Positions 26,596-35,460 of a stretch of DNA of 64,000 nt are shown piece by piece. Source of the stretch: Lachnospiraceae bacterium. GTDB taxonomy: Bacteria > Bacillota > Clostridia > Lachnospirales > Lachnospiraceae. How positions within the stretch are numbered: the stretch's first letter is position 1; every line of letters begins with the position of its first letter. A model generated the notes under the pieces. That model worked only from the letters and a program-made list of their open reading frames with translations, ran no database searches and had not been told where the DNA came from. A program made the position numbers and the translations under genes. The DNA is taken from contig JAGAYR010000016.1 of NCBI GenBank assembly GCA_017940415.1, positions 155,316-219,315 on the forward strand, given 5' to 3'.

Positions 26596-27444
26596 TTATC
26601 CCTTAACCGCTCCCACCGTTAGTCCGGAATATATCTGTTTCTGACACAGTACAAACACCAAAAATGCCGGAAGAAGCGATATTATAACTCCGGCGCATAT
26701 AAGATTATATTCACTGCCCAAAGGTCCTACGAAGGTATACAAAGACGTGGCGACCGTGGCATATCTGGTCTTATCCTGGAGATAAAGGCTGGCGCAGTAA
26801 TACTCATTGTAGGTTCCCACGCCTTTCAAAATACAGCTGGTGACAATAGCCGGTTTTAACAGAGGAAAAAGAATCTTATAAAATATGGTGAAATAGCTTG
26901 CTCCGTCTATAATGGCTGATTCGTCGAGTGAATAGCTTATATTCTCAAAGAACTGTATATATATGTAGATCGATATAATATCGGTCCCGCACATCATGAT
27001 AATGTAACCCATAAGAGAATTTATGAAACCGAGCTTGTACATGATCTCATATACCGCAATCTGCATTGCAACACCCGGAAGCTGGGAAGCAAAAAGAAAC
27101 AGCGCTCTGATTATGGTGTTTCCGAAAAATTTAAATCTATTAAGCACATACGCCAGCTGAGTTCCGATCATTACAGAGAAAAATAAAACACATACCAGGA
27201 TGATCAACGAGTTTGCAAAAGCTCTAGCCATGCCGGCTTGTTTAAAGGCTCTCACGAAATTATCAAAATAAAGCCAGTTTTTGGGCATCGTCATTACATT
27301 GGTCGTATGATATTCTTCATCTGTTTTAAACGCGGTAATTACACATGAAATAACCGGGAGCACCGCGCAAAAGGAGAAAAAAACCAATGACAGATATTTT
27401 ACAATTGTAAAAATCACTCTTCCGATCTTATCCATCACTCCCAT
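26596..27444 (-). CDS. Carbohydrate ABC transporter permease (MalG type)
   Basis: The 282-residue protein has six membrane helices and the EAA-type loop SLDESAIIDGASYFTIFYKILFPLLKPA that contacts the ATPase. The C-terminal YSGLTVGAVKG is typical of MalG/UgpE-like permeases. It pairs with the MalF-type protein encoded 1 nt upstream. No ATPase gene is in the operon, so a shared MsmK-like ATPase probably energises it. It is expected to import beta-manno-oligosaccharides, judging from the operon context. Confidence 0.92.
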   Translation of the reverse strand: MGVMDKIGRVIFTIVKYLSLVFFSFCAVLPVISCVITAFKTDEEYHTTNVMTMPKNWLYFDNFVRAFKQAGMARAFANSLIILVCVLFFSVMIGTQLAYVLNRFKFFGNTIIRALFLFASQLPGVAMQIAVYEIMYKLGFINSLMGYIIMMCGTDIISIYIYIQFFENISYSLDESAIIDGASYFTIFYKILFPLLKPAIVTSCILKGVGTYNEYYCASLYLQDKTRYATVATSLYTFVGPLGSEYNLICAGVIISLLPAFLVFVLCQKQIYSGLTVGAVKG

Positions 27445-27445
27445 A

Positions 27446-28444
27446 CTACTTTCCTCCCGCAGCGGATAATCTCTGCTGTCTTTTAATACTTCGTTTTATC
27501 GCTCTCTGTCTTCTGATCTCTGCCCTCGGATCTTCATCCTCGGAATTTTTAAATACATATTTAAAGAACAGCTTTTGGAAAATAGTCACCACGAAAATAA
27601 TAAGAAGCAGAATTATTGCCATAGCGGAAGCCAGTCCGACCTTCTGCTGAGTGTGTGCGATCTCATGCATTACCACAAAATATGTTCCCGTTCCGTTGGC
27701 ACCGCTCGTAATAACATAAGGAGGTTCAAATGCACTCAGTGAACCGGTGATCGACAGAATAACATTAAGCGTGATTATCGTTTTTATACTGGGGACGATG
27801 ATGTATTTAAACTGCTGAAATCTGTTTGCTCCGTCAAGCATGGCCGCTTCATATAATTCGGAATCAACTGACATGATAGCCCCGATAAATAAAACCATGT
27901 TCTGGCCAAAGTATCTCCAGACCGAAGTTCCGACCAGAGAAAAATTATTGATCCTCTGATCTTTCAGCCAATAAGGAAGATCCTCAAGATTAAATCCGCA
28001 CCACTGAAGAACAGTGTCAAAAACAAATCCCCTTGTGTAAAAGAATTTGAAAATAAAACCTATTGCAATTCCGTTGATAAGAAACGGAAAAAACATAAAT
28101 CCCTTAAAAATATTACCGCCTTTTACCTTAAAGCTAAGTATTGTTGCCAGATACAGAGCAAGCGACAACTGCACGATCGATCCAAGCATGTAGTACAGGC
28201 TCAGTTTTAATGCATCAAAACAATCGTCTCTCTGAAATACTTTTATATAGTTCTTGAGTCCGACAAATTTGCGGTCTCCGATGTATTTCATGTTATAAAA
28301 ACTGAAACTAAACATTTTGCCAAACGGCAAATATGTAAATACAAACAAAAGAAGAAGAGGAACGACCATAAAGGCAAACATAACAAGCACCTGCTGCCCA
28401 TCCCTGCTTTTTATCCATTCTTTAAAAGTTCTCTTTTTTTTCAT
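27446..28444 (-). CDS. Carbohydrate ABC transporter permease (MalF type)
   Basis: The protein has about 332 residues, six helices and an EAA loop (LYEAAMLDGANRFQQFKYIIVPSIKT). I choose the ATG at 28444 because GGAG lies 7 nt upstream; the ATG 15 codons earlier lacks a ribosome site and lies in the intercistronic hairpin region. A basic C-terminal tail (RRQRAIKRSIKRQQR) is notable. It forms the inner-membrane channel with the MalG-type partner. Confidence 0.9.
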   Translation of the reverse strand: MKKKRTFKEWIKSRDGQQVLVMFAFMVVPLLLLFVFTYLPFGKMFSFSFYNMKYIGDRKFVGLKNYIKVFQRDDCFDALKLSLYYMLGSIVQLSLALYLATILSFKVKGGNIFKGFMFFPFLINGIAIGFIFKFFYTRGFVFDTVLQWCGFNLEDLPYWLKDQRINNFSLVGTSVWRYFGQNMVLFIGAIMSVDSELYEAAMLDGANRFQQFKYIIVPSIKTIITLNVILSITGSLSAFEPPYVITSGANGTGTYFVVMHEIAHTQQKVGLASAMAIILLLIIFVVTIFQKLFFKYVFKNSEDEDPRAEIRRQRAIKRSIKRQQRLSAAGGK

Positions 28445-28493
28445 GCCTGTTCTCCATCCAGGTCGCAAAACCGGTCCGCTCATTTTCATAAAT

Positions 28494-28526
28494 ATAGCCG
28501 GAGAGACTTAAGGACTCTCCGGCTAT
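28494..28526 (-). terminator. Intercistronic hairpin between binding-protein and permease genes
   Basis: A perfect 12-bp stem (ATAGCCGGAGAG and complement, 9-nt loop) lies between the two genes and has only a short T-stretch. It probably works as a partial terminator or 3' stabiliser that raises binding-protein output over the permeases. Confidence 0.75.
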
Positions 28527-28539
28527 GAAGGAAGCATAA

Positions 28540-29940
28540 TTAATAATTAACTTCTATTCCCAGTTCTTCCTGAGCTTCCTGCCACTTCTCTGTCCAGTCA
28601 GCCATGATCTCATCAAAGGTCTCCGATCCTGTAACACCGGCTTCAACAATTCTCTGAACCTTGTCATTTCCGCCTGCATTGAATGAGAGCTCTGATTCCG
28701 AATTCATATCATTGAGAAGAGTCTCCTCACCCGCAACAGAAGGCTGATCGGCAAGAACTTCACATCCGTCAAATGCTGCATACATATCGGGATTCTGTCC
28801 GCCTATTACTACCGTATAACCGCCTTCGTTGTAGCACCAGTTTGATCTTTCAACCATCCACTTTACGAATATAAGAGCAGCAGTCTTATTTTCATCCGAT
28901 GAATTAATATTGATACCGTAGTTATAGTCGCCGCCTGCATTTACATACTGCTTACCGTTAACTGTCATAGGGAAAGGCATATATCCGACATTTTCGGGTG
29001 TATCACCTGCTTCCTGCATCTGAGCGTAAGCCCATGATCCGAGAACCATAGTAGCAATTTCACCTCTGTTAAGCATGCCCTTGCAGCTTTCCCAGTCTGT
29101 CGTTGTGTAGTCGTCTTCGATAAGATCCTCAGCGCATGCATCATACAGAATCTTGTAAAGATTGTAGATACCGGTTCCGTCACCGGGATCTTCAAACGGA
29201 TTTGCGGTATGTACAAATTTCTGATTAAAGAATGTATTATCTCCGTCAGTTACAATTCCGATATATGCATCCCATGCACCCATAGTCCATCCGGCAGCAT
29301 AATTTGTATAAAGAGGAATCGCATCCGTCTTTTCTTTGACAAGTTTAAGGTCAGCAATAAACTCATCGGGTGTTGTGGGAAGCTCGGTAATACCTGCATC
29401 AGCGAAAACTTTCTTGTTGTAAAGGACGCCCTGAGCATTTGCCATATAGGGAATGCCGTAGCAGACATTATTAAACTGCCAGTTATCTACAAAGTTCAGT
29501 TTTGCAGACAGGTTGTCGAGTGTATCGAGCGGCATGAAGTATGTAGGAAGATCCGACTTATCTACAGCGGGAATGAACATAATGTCTCCCCAATCACCGG
29601 TAGAAAGACGAAGAAGTGAATCCTCTGCATAATCGGTTACCGCCTCGGTGGTTACAGTGATGTTAGGAAATTCCTTATTGAATTCTGCTATCATAGCAGC
29701 CATTGTTCCATCAGCCTCACGATCTGTTTTGTGATGGACGAATTTGATCGAAGCAGTAAAATCACTATAATCATCAAGATTAAGTGTTGTGTAGGACGGC
29801 ACTTCCCCTCTTGCCGCATCTGCTTCAACCGGTGTCTGTGATGCCGGGGTGTTTACAGTTTCGGATGTCGCCCCGCACCCCATGGTCGTAACTGCCATAG
29901 CTACTGCAGTTAACAGTGACAATACCTTTTTCTTACTCAT
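28540..29940 (-). CDS. Sugar ABC transporter substrate-binding lipoprotein
   Basis: The 466-residue family 1 extracellular solute-binding protein has a signal peptide and lipobox TMGC (Cys22), then a mature part with YNKKVFADAGI and similar motifs. I start at the ATG at 29940, which has AGGAGG upstream; the longer frame begins in the operator region. As the first gene of the importer operon it binds the oligosaccharide outside the cell. Beta-manno-oligosaccharide specificity is inferred from the epimerase and LacI context. Confidence 0.92.
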   Translation of the reverse strand: MSKKKVLSLLTAVAMAVTTMGCGATSETVNTPASQTPVEADAARGEVPSYTTLNLDDYSDFTASIKFVHHKTDREADGTMAAMIAEFNKEFPNITVTTEAVTDYAEDSLLRLSTGDWGDIMFIPAVDKSDLPTYFMPLDTLDNLSAKLNFVDNWQFNNVCYGIPYMANAQGVLYNKKVFADAGITELPTTPDEFIADLKLVKEKTDAIPLYTNYAAGWTMGAWDAYIGIVTDGDNTFFNQKFVHTANPFEDPGDGTGIYNLYKILYDACAEDLIEDDYTTTDWESCKGMLNRGEIATMVLGSWAYAQMQEAGDTPENVGYMPFPMTVNGKQYVNAGGDYNYGININSSDENKTAALIFVKWMVERSNWCYNEGGYTVVIGGQNPDMYAAFDGCEVLADQPSVAGEETLLNDMNSESELSFNAGGNDKVQRIVEAGVTGSETFDEIMADWTEKWQEAQEELGIEVNY

Positions 29941-29968
29941 AATATCCTCCTTGGAAATACACCGTTTT

Positions 29969-30039
29969 TTAGCTAACAAATAATTTTTTAGCTAATAATA
30001 ATTATATTTTATTATTCTTGTTAGTCAAGTATTAGCTAA
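29969..30039. promoter_or_regulatory. Three TTAGCTAA operators flanking the importer promoter
   Basis: Perfect palindromes TTAGCTAA occur at 29969-29976, 29988-29995 and 30032-30039. The first two lie downstream of the -10 and the third just upstream of the -35. The same 8-mer recurs upstream of lacI-1 (31213-31220), supporting it as the LacI-1 site. Confidence 0.8.
30001..30028 (-). promoter_or_regulatory. Promoter of the mannoside importer operon
   Basis: On the minus strand TTGACT (30028-30023), a 16-nt spacer and a consensus TATAAT (30006-30001) form a strong promoter bracketed by TTAGCTAA sites. Confidence 0.8.
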
Positions 30040-30067
30040 CGTTTTACCTAAATTCTACCTAACAAAC

Positions 30068-30113
30068 AAAAAGAGCATCTTGCATTTGGTTATTATTCCC
30101 ATCGCAAGACGCT
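30068..30113 (-). terminator. Terminator of lacI-1
   Basis: On the minus strand GAGC-N-TCTTGC pairs with GCAAGA-N-GCTC across a long loop and is followed by TTTTT. It separates lacI-1 from the importer promoter. Confidence 0.65.
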
Positions 30114-30142
30114 CAAGATTTATAAATATATATATATTACTT

Positions 30143-31159
30143 TTAGCGTATTTTTTTCACACTGTCTCTTTCAATAAGTTCGCCTTCTACTATGCTCAGT
30201 CCTCCTCTGTACGGTTCACCCCGCAGCGTATGAATTATTCTTTTTACGGTTCTGCGGACCATTTCATCCATATCAACTTTATAAGTTGTTATTCCCAAAT
30301 CCTCTCCGCCCCCCGAATATACAAAATCGTCGTATCCGACAACCGATATATCCTGAGGAACTTTATAACCTTTTTCCTTCAGATAATTTATAAAACGAAC
30401 CGCAGAGATATCGCAGTTACAAACAAATGCCGTGGGCATCTTTTTAGGAAGCTTGACGTATTTTTCCACATCTATGCTGCCCCTGCCCAGTCCTCTGTCA
30501 TCCAAAACCCACTCCGGCTTGACCGAAAGACCGTGCTCCATAAGTGCTCTGGTATATCCCAGATATCTGTCCGTGATAGACGGTGTGGCCAGTACGGTTC
30601 CGACATACCCTATATCTTTGTGACCGTTATCAAAAAGATAACTTGTCAGAATATATGCTCCGTAATAGCTTCCGGAAATAACCGAATCCTTTTGATACTT
30701 TTTGTCCGAAAAATCCATATAGAATGTCGGGGTTAAAAGCTTTTCATCCAGCATCAAAAGATAGTTCTCGTTCAGAGCACCCATTATAACCACCGCATCC
30801 ACATTTCCGTCACCGATCAGTTTGGGATATACAAGATCGTTTTCATCATCATCGCTTAACTCTTCAAGCATTGTAAAACAGCCCGTTCTGGCAGCCCTGG
30901 AAGAAAAAATCTGATACATGCGTCCATAAAAAGAATCTGCACTCTCGAGATATCTTGCGGCTATAAGCACTCCGATCTTAAAGCTCTCATTTTCTTTGGA
31001 TTGAAATGACTTTTGATAGCCTCTCTCTTCGGCAATATCCATAATGCGACGGCGCATTTCCTCGCTTACGCCTTTTTGTCCCGATAAAGCTTTGGAAACA
31101 GTTACCGTACTGATCCCAAGCTCTGCGGCAATATCAGACATTGTGACTTTCTTTGGCAT
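30143..31159 (-). CDS. LacI-family repressor 1 (mannoside importer)
   Basis: The protein has about 338 residues. The N-terminal LacI HTH is VTMSDIAAELGISTVTVSKALSG, followed by a periplasmic-binding-type effector domain with GYVGTVLATPSITDRYLGY and ISVVGYDDFVYSG. The start at 31159 has a GAGGTGGG ribosome site. It is clearly paralogous to the second LacI in the window, suggesting a related ligand such as a mannoside or its phosphorolysis product. TTAGCTAA palindromes sit at its own promoter and at the importer promoter, implying autoregulation. Confidence 0.92.
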   Translation of the reverse strand: MPKKVTMSDIAAELGISTVTVSKALSGQKGVSEEMRRRIMDIAEERGYQKSFQSKENESFKIGVLIAARYLESADSFYGRMYQIFSSRAARTGCFTMLEELSDDDENDLVYPKLIGDGNVDAVVIMGALNENYLLMLDEKLLTPTFYMDFSDKKYQKDSVISGSYYGAYILTSYLFDNGHKDIGYVGTVLATPSITDRYLGYTRALMEHGLSVKPEWVLDDRGLGRGSIDVEKYVKLPKKMPTAFVCNCDISAVRFINYLKEKGYKVPQDISVVGYDDFVYSGGGEDLGITTYKVDMDEMVRRTVKRIIHTLRGEPYRGGLSIVEGELIERDSVKKIR

Positions 31160-31190
31160 GCATCCCACCTCACATCTCATATTATAATAT

Positions 31191-31220
31191 TTAGCTTGAT
31201 TTTACTCGTTTTTTAGCTAA
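31191..31220. promoter_or_regulatory. LacI-1 operators at its own promoter
   Basis: TTAGCTAA (31213-31220) and a near-match TTAGCTTG (31191-31198) lie just upstream of the lacI-1 start, with a minus-strand promoter-like AT-rich segment between them. Confidence 0.65.
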
Positions 31221-31231
31221 GTCGCAACACA

Positions 31232-31255
31232 AACCGGTTCCATACGGAACCGGTT
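31232..31255 (-). terminator. Hairpin after the RCC1-like gene
   Basis: A perfect 10-bp stem (AACCGGTTCC and complement, ATAC-type loop) lies about 20 nt after the RCC1-like stop. The trailing T-run is poor, so termination is likely but not certain. Confidence 0.6.
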
Positions 31256-31276
31256 CGCTTAACTGTCTTATTCCAC

Positions 31277-32926
31277 TCAAAACGTTATCAGTTCACCGTC
31301 ATACGTAGATACCAGATGTACTGCATTAGACAGATACATTCCCGATCTGTCGCTGAATTCGCTCACACCTTCTTCGGTTCTCCCTCCGAATTCGTCATAG
31401 AGGGCTATCTTCCCATCGGAACCGAATGTGAAGATCATGCATGAATAAAAAAGCTGTCCCTGCATAGCTCTGGGCGGATAATAATATATCAGATAAGATC
31501 TTCCTTCAATTTTCGTAACATAGTAGCTTTTCCACCCCGCACTGGGCAGAGCAAACATACTTCTCCAATATTCTGTTCCGTCAGCTGCGGTTAAATAAAT
31601 GTTCCCTATTCCCTGTGTATCATTTACTATAGCGGAATAATCCACGGTCAGAACGTCATCTGTACCGTCTCCGTCAAAATCTCCGGTATATGTGATAACG
31701 TCATCCGCCTTCGCAAAAGATGACATATCAATATCACCATCTCCGAAGCTCAACTCAGTAACAGTCTCCGGTTTGATAATATTATCGGAGTTTATGATAT
31801 CCAGCTCGCTGTCAGTCATATAACATGCCGCAAGCATTGAGCAGGGATATTCATTCCTGTCCATCCATCTGGCTATGCCATCCGTACCTGACGATTCCGT
31901 ATAAAGAAAACGTCCGTCAGCCGTCACGCCGAATATGAAAAACGGAGTAACTTGTAAATATCTGACATTCGTCCAATTCTCGGCATCCTCATATTGTGGA
32001 GTTTGTTCATATACTTCAACTACTACGGTTCCGTCATCTTTTAACCCTGCGGTAATATATAGCTGTGCCGATATTTGGATAATGTTATTCCAGTTATTTA
32101 TATCAGAAGCAAGGTAATATGCGTTCGATACTGTGAGCAGTCTTCCGTCTTCGGTCAGCCCGAAGGGGGCAAGTCCGTCCGCTATATAAGCTACATCTGC
32201 CCAGCTTTCCGTCTTGGAATAGAGGTTATTATCATAGGTCTGTTCAACAGGGTTCAGATAAACCTTACCGTCACTGTAAAGTGCAATTTCCGGTATTGAA
32301 TCCGAGTCATTGTACGCTATCTGAACCACCCGCGACCAATCGATCCAATCCAAAGCGTCAGAACAAACCCACTTGCCGTCAGAACGTATAGCCCAGCAAT
32401 CGGGAGATGTAAAATACATGTCCTCTACATGTCCGTTATATTGACTAAGTTCATCGTAGAAAGGTCCGATCACTCCCTCAGAAAGATCTACACATTCTCC
32501 GCAAAAAACATCAAAAGCACTGACTGTTCCCGAGTCATCAAGCATAAAAATCTGCCACCCGTTTCTGAAGATTGCATTCACATTTTCAACGCCGGGTAAA
32601 TATCCGTAATCCACAGCACCCCCGCCATAATTCATCACATAATAAACTCTGTTGTCGGTCGTGATATATGCAACATAACTCTCACCGAGAATGATCTTGC
32701 AGGAATCCGCATCAGACAATATATAATCCGATGCCTCTTTAAACAATTCAGCGTCTTCATAAGATTCGACATCCATATACCATGACGGATCATCTTCAGG
32801 GCCTTCCGATATAGAAGGCAAACTTATAAAAATCAAATAAAGAATAAGCGCAGCAATTCCAAGCAGCAGTACCAAGCCCGCCACTCCTATGGCTATGCCC
32901 GGCAAGATCACCTTTCTTTTTTTCAT
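31277..32926 (-). CDS. Membrane-anchored RCC1-like beta-propeller protein
   Basis: The 549-residue protein has an N-terminal basic stretch and membrane helix (about 10-36), an acidic linker, then repeated units of the form GLKDDGTVVV, GLTEDGRLLTV and GVTADGRFLY separated by W-x-x-V/I segments. This pattern is typical of RCC1-type propeller blades. Near the C-terminus DFDGDGTDDVLTVDY is an FG-GAP/calcium-binding-like repeat. It is probably exposed outside the cell. Function is unknown. It is monocistronic and has a terminator-like hairpin in its leader. Confidence 0.75.
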   Translation of the reverse strand: MKKRKVILPGIAIGVAGLVLLLGIAALILYLIFISLPSISEGPEDDPSWYMDVESYEDAELFKEASDYILSDADSCKIILGESYVAYITTDNRVYYVMNYGGGAVDYGYLPGVENVNAIFRNGWQIFMLDDSGTVSAFDVFCGECVDLSEGVIGPFYDELSQYNGHVEDMYFTSPDCWAIRSDGKWVCSDALDWIDWSRVVQIAYNDSDSIPEIALYSDGKVYLNPVEQTYDNNLYSKTESWADVAYIADGLAPFGLTEDGRLLTVSNAYYLASDINNWNNIIQISAQLYITAGLKDDGTVVVEVYEQTPQYEDAENWTNVRYLQVTPFFIFGVTADGRFLYTESSGTDGIARWMDRNEYPCSMLAACYMTDSELDIINSDNIIKPETVTELSFGDGDIDMSSFAKADDVITYTGDFDGDGTDDVLTVDYSAIVNDTQGIGNIYLTAADGTEYWRSMFALPSAGWKSYYVTKIEGRSYLIYYYPPRAMQGQLFYSCMIFTFGSDGKIALYDEFGGRTEEGVSEFSDRSGMYLSNAVHLVSTYDGELITF

Positions 32927-32944
32927 AATATTCTCCTCATATAC

Positions 32945-32979
32945 AAAAATACCGAAAGGAACAAACGTCCCCCTCGGTA
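32945..32979 (-). promoter_or_regulatory. Terminator-like leader hairpin of the RCC1-like gene
   Basis: On the minus strand ACCGAGGGGGA pairs with TTCCTTTCGGT (11 bp, three G-T pairs, extended by a T-A pair) and is followed by TTTTT. It sits between the presumed promoter (TTGAAA-17-TATGAA) and the start codon, so it could attenuate transcription. Confidence 0.5.
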
Positions 32980-33033
32980 CTCTTAATTAATTTCATACCA
33001 TTTTTACCGAGTTTTTTCAATATCGAAAAACAG

Positions 33034-33062
33034 TTGACACACGTCCTGTATCATTGTACTAT
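33034..33062 (+). promoter_or_regulatory. Promoter of the GntR-ABC operon
   Basis: TTGACA, a 17-nt spacer and TACTAT. The -10 lies inside the inverted-repeat operator. Confidence 0.82.
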
Positions 33063-33075
33063 TGCAGTAGTACAA
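33054..33075. promoter_or_regulatory. GntR (YtrA-type) operator
   Basis: TTGTACTA-TTGCAG-TAGTACAA is a perfect 8-bp inverted repeat with a 6-nt spacer, overlapping the -10 and transcription start of the operon that encodes the GntR repressor. Confidence 0.8.
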
Positions 33076-33092
33076 CACAAGGAGGAAACCAT

Positions 33093-33437
33093 ATGCCCTG
33101 GAATCTGGATTCGGATAAGCCCATATTCATCCAAATTGTTGAACGGATTGAATCGGACATAGTCTCAGGTAAATATGCTCCCGGAGAAAAACTCCCCACG
33201 GTAAGAGATCTTGCAGTCGAAGCTGCGGTCAATCCAAACACCATGCAGAAAGCATACGGTGAACTTGAAAAAATAGGACTCGTATACAGTCAGCGCACAA
33301 GCGGAAGATTTGTTACCGAGGATAAAACTCTTATAGAAAAGACCAGAAAAGAACTTGCCAAAAAATCCGCTGCGGAATTCCTTGCCAGGATGAAGGAACT
33401 CGGTATCGGCAAAGAAGATGCGATCAAGCTTTTATAA
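33093..33437 (+). CDS. GntR-family repressor (YtrA subfamily)
   Basis: The protein has about 114 residues: a winged HTH (PIFIQIVERIESDIVSGKYAPG and LPTVRDLAVEAAVNPNTMQKAY) plus a short C-terminal helix pair, the layout of YtrA-type regulators. The start at 33093 follows AGGAGG; the upstream ATG lies in the operator. It probably represses itself and the ABC transporter genes that follow 12 nt later. YtrA systems often respond to cell-wall-active compounds, but no ligand can be read here. Confidence 0.92.
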   Translation: MPWNLDSDKPIFIQIVERIESDIVSGKYAPGEKLPTVRDLAVEAAVNPNTMQKAYGELEKIGLVYSQRTSGRFVTEDKTLIEKTRKELAKKSAAEFLARMKELGIGKEDAIKLL

Positions 33438-33449
33438 GAGGAGAAAAAT

Positions 33450-34145
33450 ATGAGCACAATAGTCGAATGCAATAACTTAAGCCACAGTTACGGCAAGAGT
33501 CTCGCGCTTGATGATATCAGCCTTAGAATCGAATCCGGTAAGATAGTCGGTCTCTTCGGCCCCAACGGAAGCGGCAAGACAACTCTTATCAAAATGCTCA
33601 CCGGAATGATTCACGATGAAACCGGTGCCGTCACAATATGCGGCAATCCTGTCGGAGAAAAATCCAAGGCTGTCGTGTCCTATTCTCCCGACCGTGTCGC
33701 TTACAGACCGGACAGCAAAATCACCGGCCTCTTAGACATGTATGAATTGATGTACGACGATTTCGACAGAAACAATGCAGAAGACTCACTGAAAGAGCTT
33801 GGAATAGGAACGGAAGAATACGTCGGCAAGCTTTCTAAAGGAAGTGCCGAGAAGCTTCAGATCATCCTGACCATGTCAAGAAAGGCAAAGTTCTATATTC
33901 TGGATGAGCCCATTAACGGCGTTGATCCTGTATCCAAAGAAAACATTATCAAGATCATGCTCGGGAATGTTCCCGACAAGTCATCAATAATGATTTCCAC
34001 ACATCAGATAGAAGAGATTGAACAGGTTTTGGATGAAGCGATATTCATCAAAGAAGGTAAGATTGTATTCCACAAATCCGTAGATGAGCTCAGGGAGGAA
34101 ACCGGAAAATCCCTTCTGGATGCTTATAAGGAGGAATTCAGATGA
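33450..34145 (+). CDS. ABC transporter ATP-binding protein
   Basis: The 231-residue protein has Walker A GPNGSGKTT, the signature LSKGSAEKLQ (variant of LSGGQ) and Walker B FYILDEPINGVDP, followed by an H-loop in STHQIEEIE. It is the nucleotide-binding partner of the permease encoded next, overlapping it by 4 nt. The weak signature motif is typical of YtrB-like exporters. A resistance or envelope-stress role is inferred from the GntR context. Confidence 0.92.
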   Translation: MSTIVECNNLSHSYGKSLALDDISLRIESGKIVGLFGPNGSGKTTLIKMLTGMIHDETGAVTICGNPVGEKSKAVVSYSPDRVAYRPDSKITGLLDMYELMYDDFDRNNAEDSLKELGIGTEEYVGKLSKGSAEKLQIILTMSRKAKFYILDEPINGVDPVSKENIIKIMLGNVPDKSSIMISTHQIEEIEQVLDEAIFIKEGKIVFHKSVDELREETGKSLLDAYKEEFR

Positions 34146-34966
34146 ACAAAAGACTGGGAAAGCTAGAATATAATGAAACCAAAAAACTCTTTACGGTATT
34201 TACCGTGATCTTGGTTGTTTATCAGATCATATGCATTATCCTGGGATTGATCTCAAGAAACACATCATCGGAAATACCCTCTGATACCATCGTCATAATC
34301 ACGATATGTTCAGCTCTCGGCATCATAATGTGCTCGATAATCATGATCAAAAGGTTTTATAACATCCTTTTTTCTGCAGAAGGCTCGATCAGGCTGGCTA
34401 TGCCGGTCAAAAACAGTGAGCATCAAAAGGTAAATATAAAAACCGCACTCATTTGGATCTATATCATGTTCGCCATCTTTATTATCGGCATCGGATTAAC
34501 GGAAGTAACCTCGGGCGAACGCATATACGGAGTTGCAAACACTTACCGTAATTATATAGAGTCTTACACTGTCATGGACAGGCTTCCCGCCCCCGCACTA
34601 AAAGCCGTCATAACAATTGTCTTTGATGTACTCACGATGATGGTGATCATTGCAACCCTTTATATTTCATGTATCTTTGCGGTTACGATCGCAAGCAGGA
34701 TCTCGGGCCGCTTTAATATTTTGCAAAAGAACGGCGTACTGTTCATTGTCGTTGTCGTCTTATACAATATAAAGGCATTGTTCCTTAATAACCTGTATCA
34801 TATCTTCAATTATGTGGTAAACAGAGTTAATCGCAGTCCTGTTCCACTGAGCATGTATGCATTTCAACTGATTCTGGACATTTCCTGCGTGATAGTCTAC
34901 GGGCTGTCCGCAATCGCAATGTACCGTATCGGAAGATCCATCCTCAACAAGAAGCTTGATATCTGA
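34142..34966 (+). CDS. ABC transporter membrane protein
   Basis: The 274-residue protein has about six hydrophobic helices and no soluble domain. It starts inside the end of the ATPase gene (4-nt overlap), so it is the membrane partner. There is no family name I can give with confidence; ABC-2-like topology is the likely fold. Together with the GntR regulator and ATPase it forms a compact exporter operon ended by a strong terminator. Confidence 0.8.
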   Translation: MNKRLGKLEYNETKKLFTVFTVILVVYQIICIILGLISRNTSSEIPSDTIVIITICSALGIIMCSIIMIKRFYNILFSAEGSIRLAMPVKNSEHQKVNIKTALIWIYIMFAIFIIGIGLTEVTSGERIYGVANTYRNYIESYTVMDRLPAPALKAVITIVFDVLTMMVIIATLYISCIFAVTIASRISGRFNILQKNGVLFIVVVVLYNIKALFLNNLYHIFNYVVNRVNRSPVPLSMYAFQLILDISCVIVYGLSAIAMYRIGRSILNKKLDI

Positions 34967-34980
34967 AATAAAAGCAAGTA

Positions 34981-35037
34981 AAAAGGAAACGGTTCTCCCG
35001 GCACATAACCCAAGTGCCTTGAGAACCGTTTCCTTTT
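34981..35037. terminator. Long bidirectional terminator
   Basis: A 17-bp perfect outer stem (AAAAGGAAACGGTTCTC and complement) encloses an inner GGCAC/GTGCC stem. It lies between the convergent permease gene and the small membrane protein gene and has T-tracts on both strands. Confidence 0.9.
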
Positions 35038-35053
35038 CTATATCGTCAATTAC

Positions 35054-35428
35054 TTATTTCCTTCTTACAGGTCTTCCTTTTTCTCCCATCTCATACTTCT
35101 GGGCGAAATCAGGATTAATGGATGCAATCCTGTCATACTCATCGGGATTAGCGAATACATACTGAAAAGCTACATTAGCTTTTGTTCTGATGTTTTCCTC
35201 CGACCACTTCTCCGAAAGCTGATCGGTCAGCTTTCTGCCTACATATATGAACAGGAACAGTGCGAGTGCTGCAAGTATAACCGCAACGGTTACGCCAACT
35301 GCTTTGTTCTCGATCATGCTGAAAGCAACAACAGCTCCGATTCCGGCAAGATACCCACCGATGTTTGCCACAACCGAAATGAGTGTTGCCTTGGTAGAAT
35401 AAGGGTAGTTCCGATAATAAAAAACCAT
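35054..35428 (-). CDS. Small two-helix membrane protein of unknown function
   Basis: The 124-residue protein has two membrane helices (about 15-38 and 44-65) and a charged C-terminal part with NPDEYDRIASINPDFAQKYE. I do not recognise a family. A good AGGAGG ribosome site precedes the ATG. It lies 32 nt downstream of the EAL gene, so the two may be cotranscribed and the protein could be linked to c-di-GMP signalling, but this is only positional evidence. Confidence 0.65.
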   Translation of the reverse strand: MVFYYRNYPYSTKATLISVVANIGGYLAGIGAVVAFSMIENKAVGVTVAVILAALALFLFIYVGRKLTDQLSEKWSEENIRTKANVAFQYVFANPDEYDRIASINPDFAQKYEMGEKGRPVRRK

Positions 35429-35460
35429 AATCTGTAATTCCTCCTAGGCCGCCTATATTT

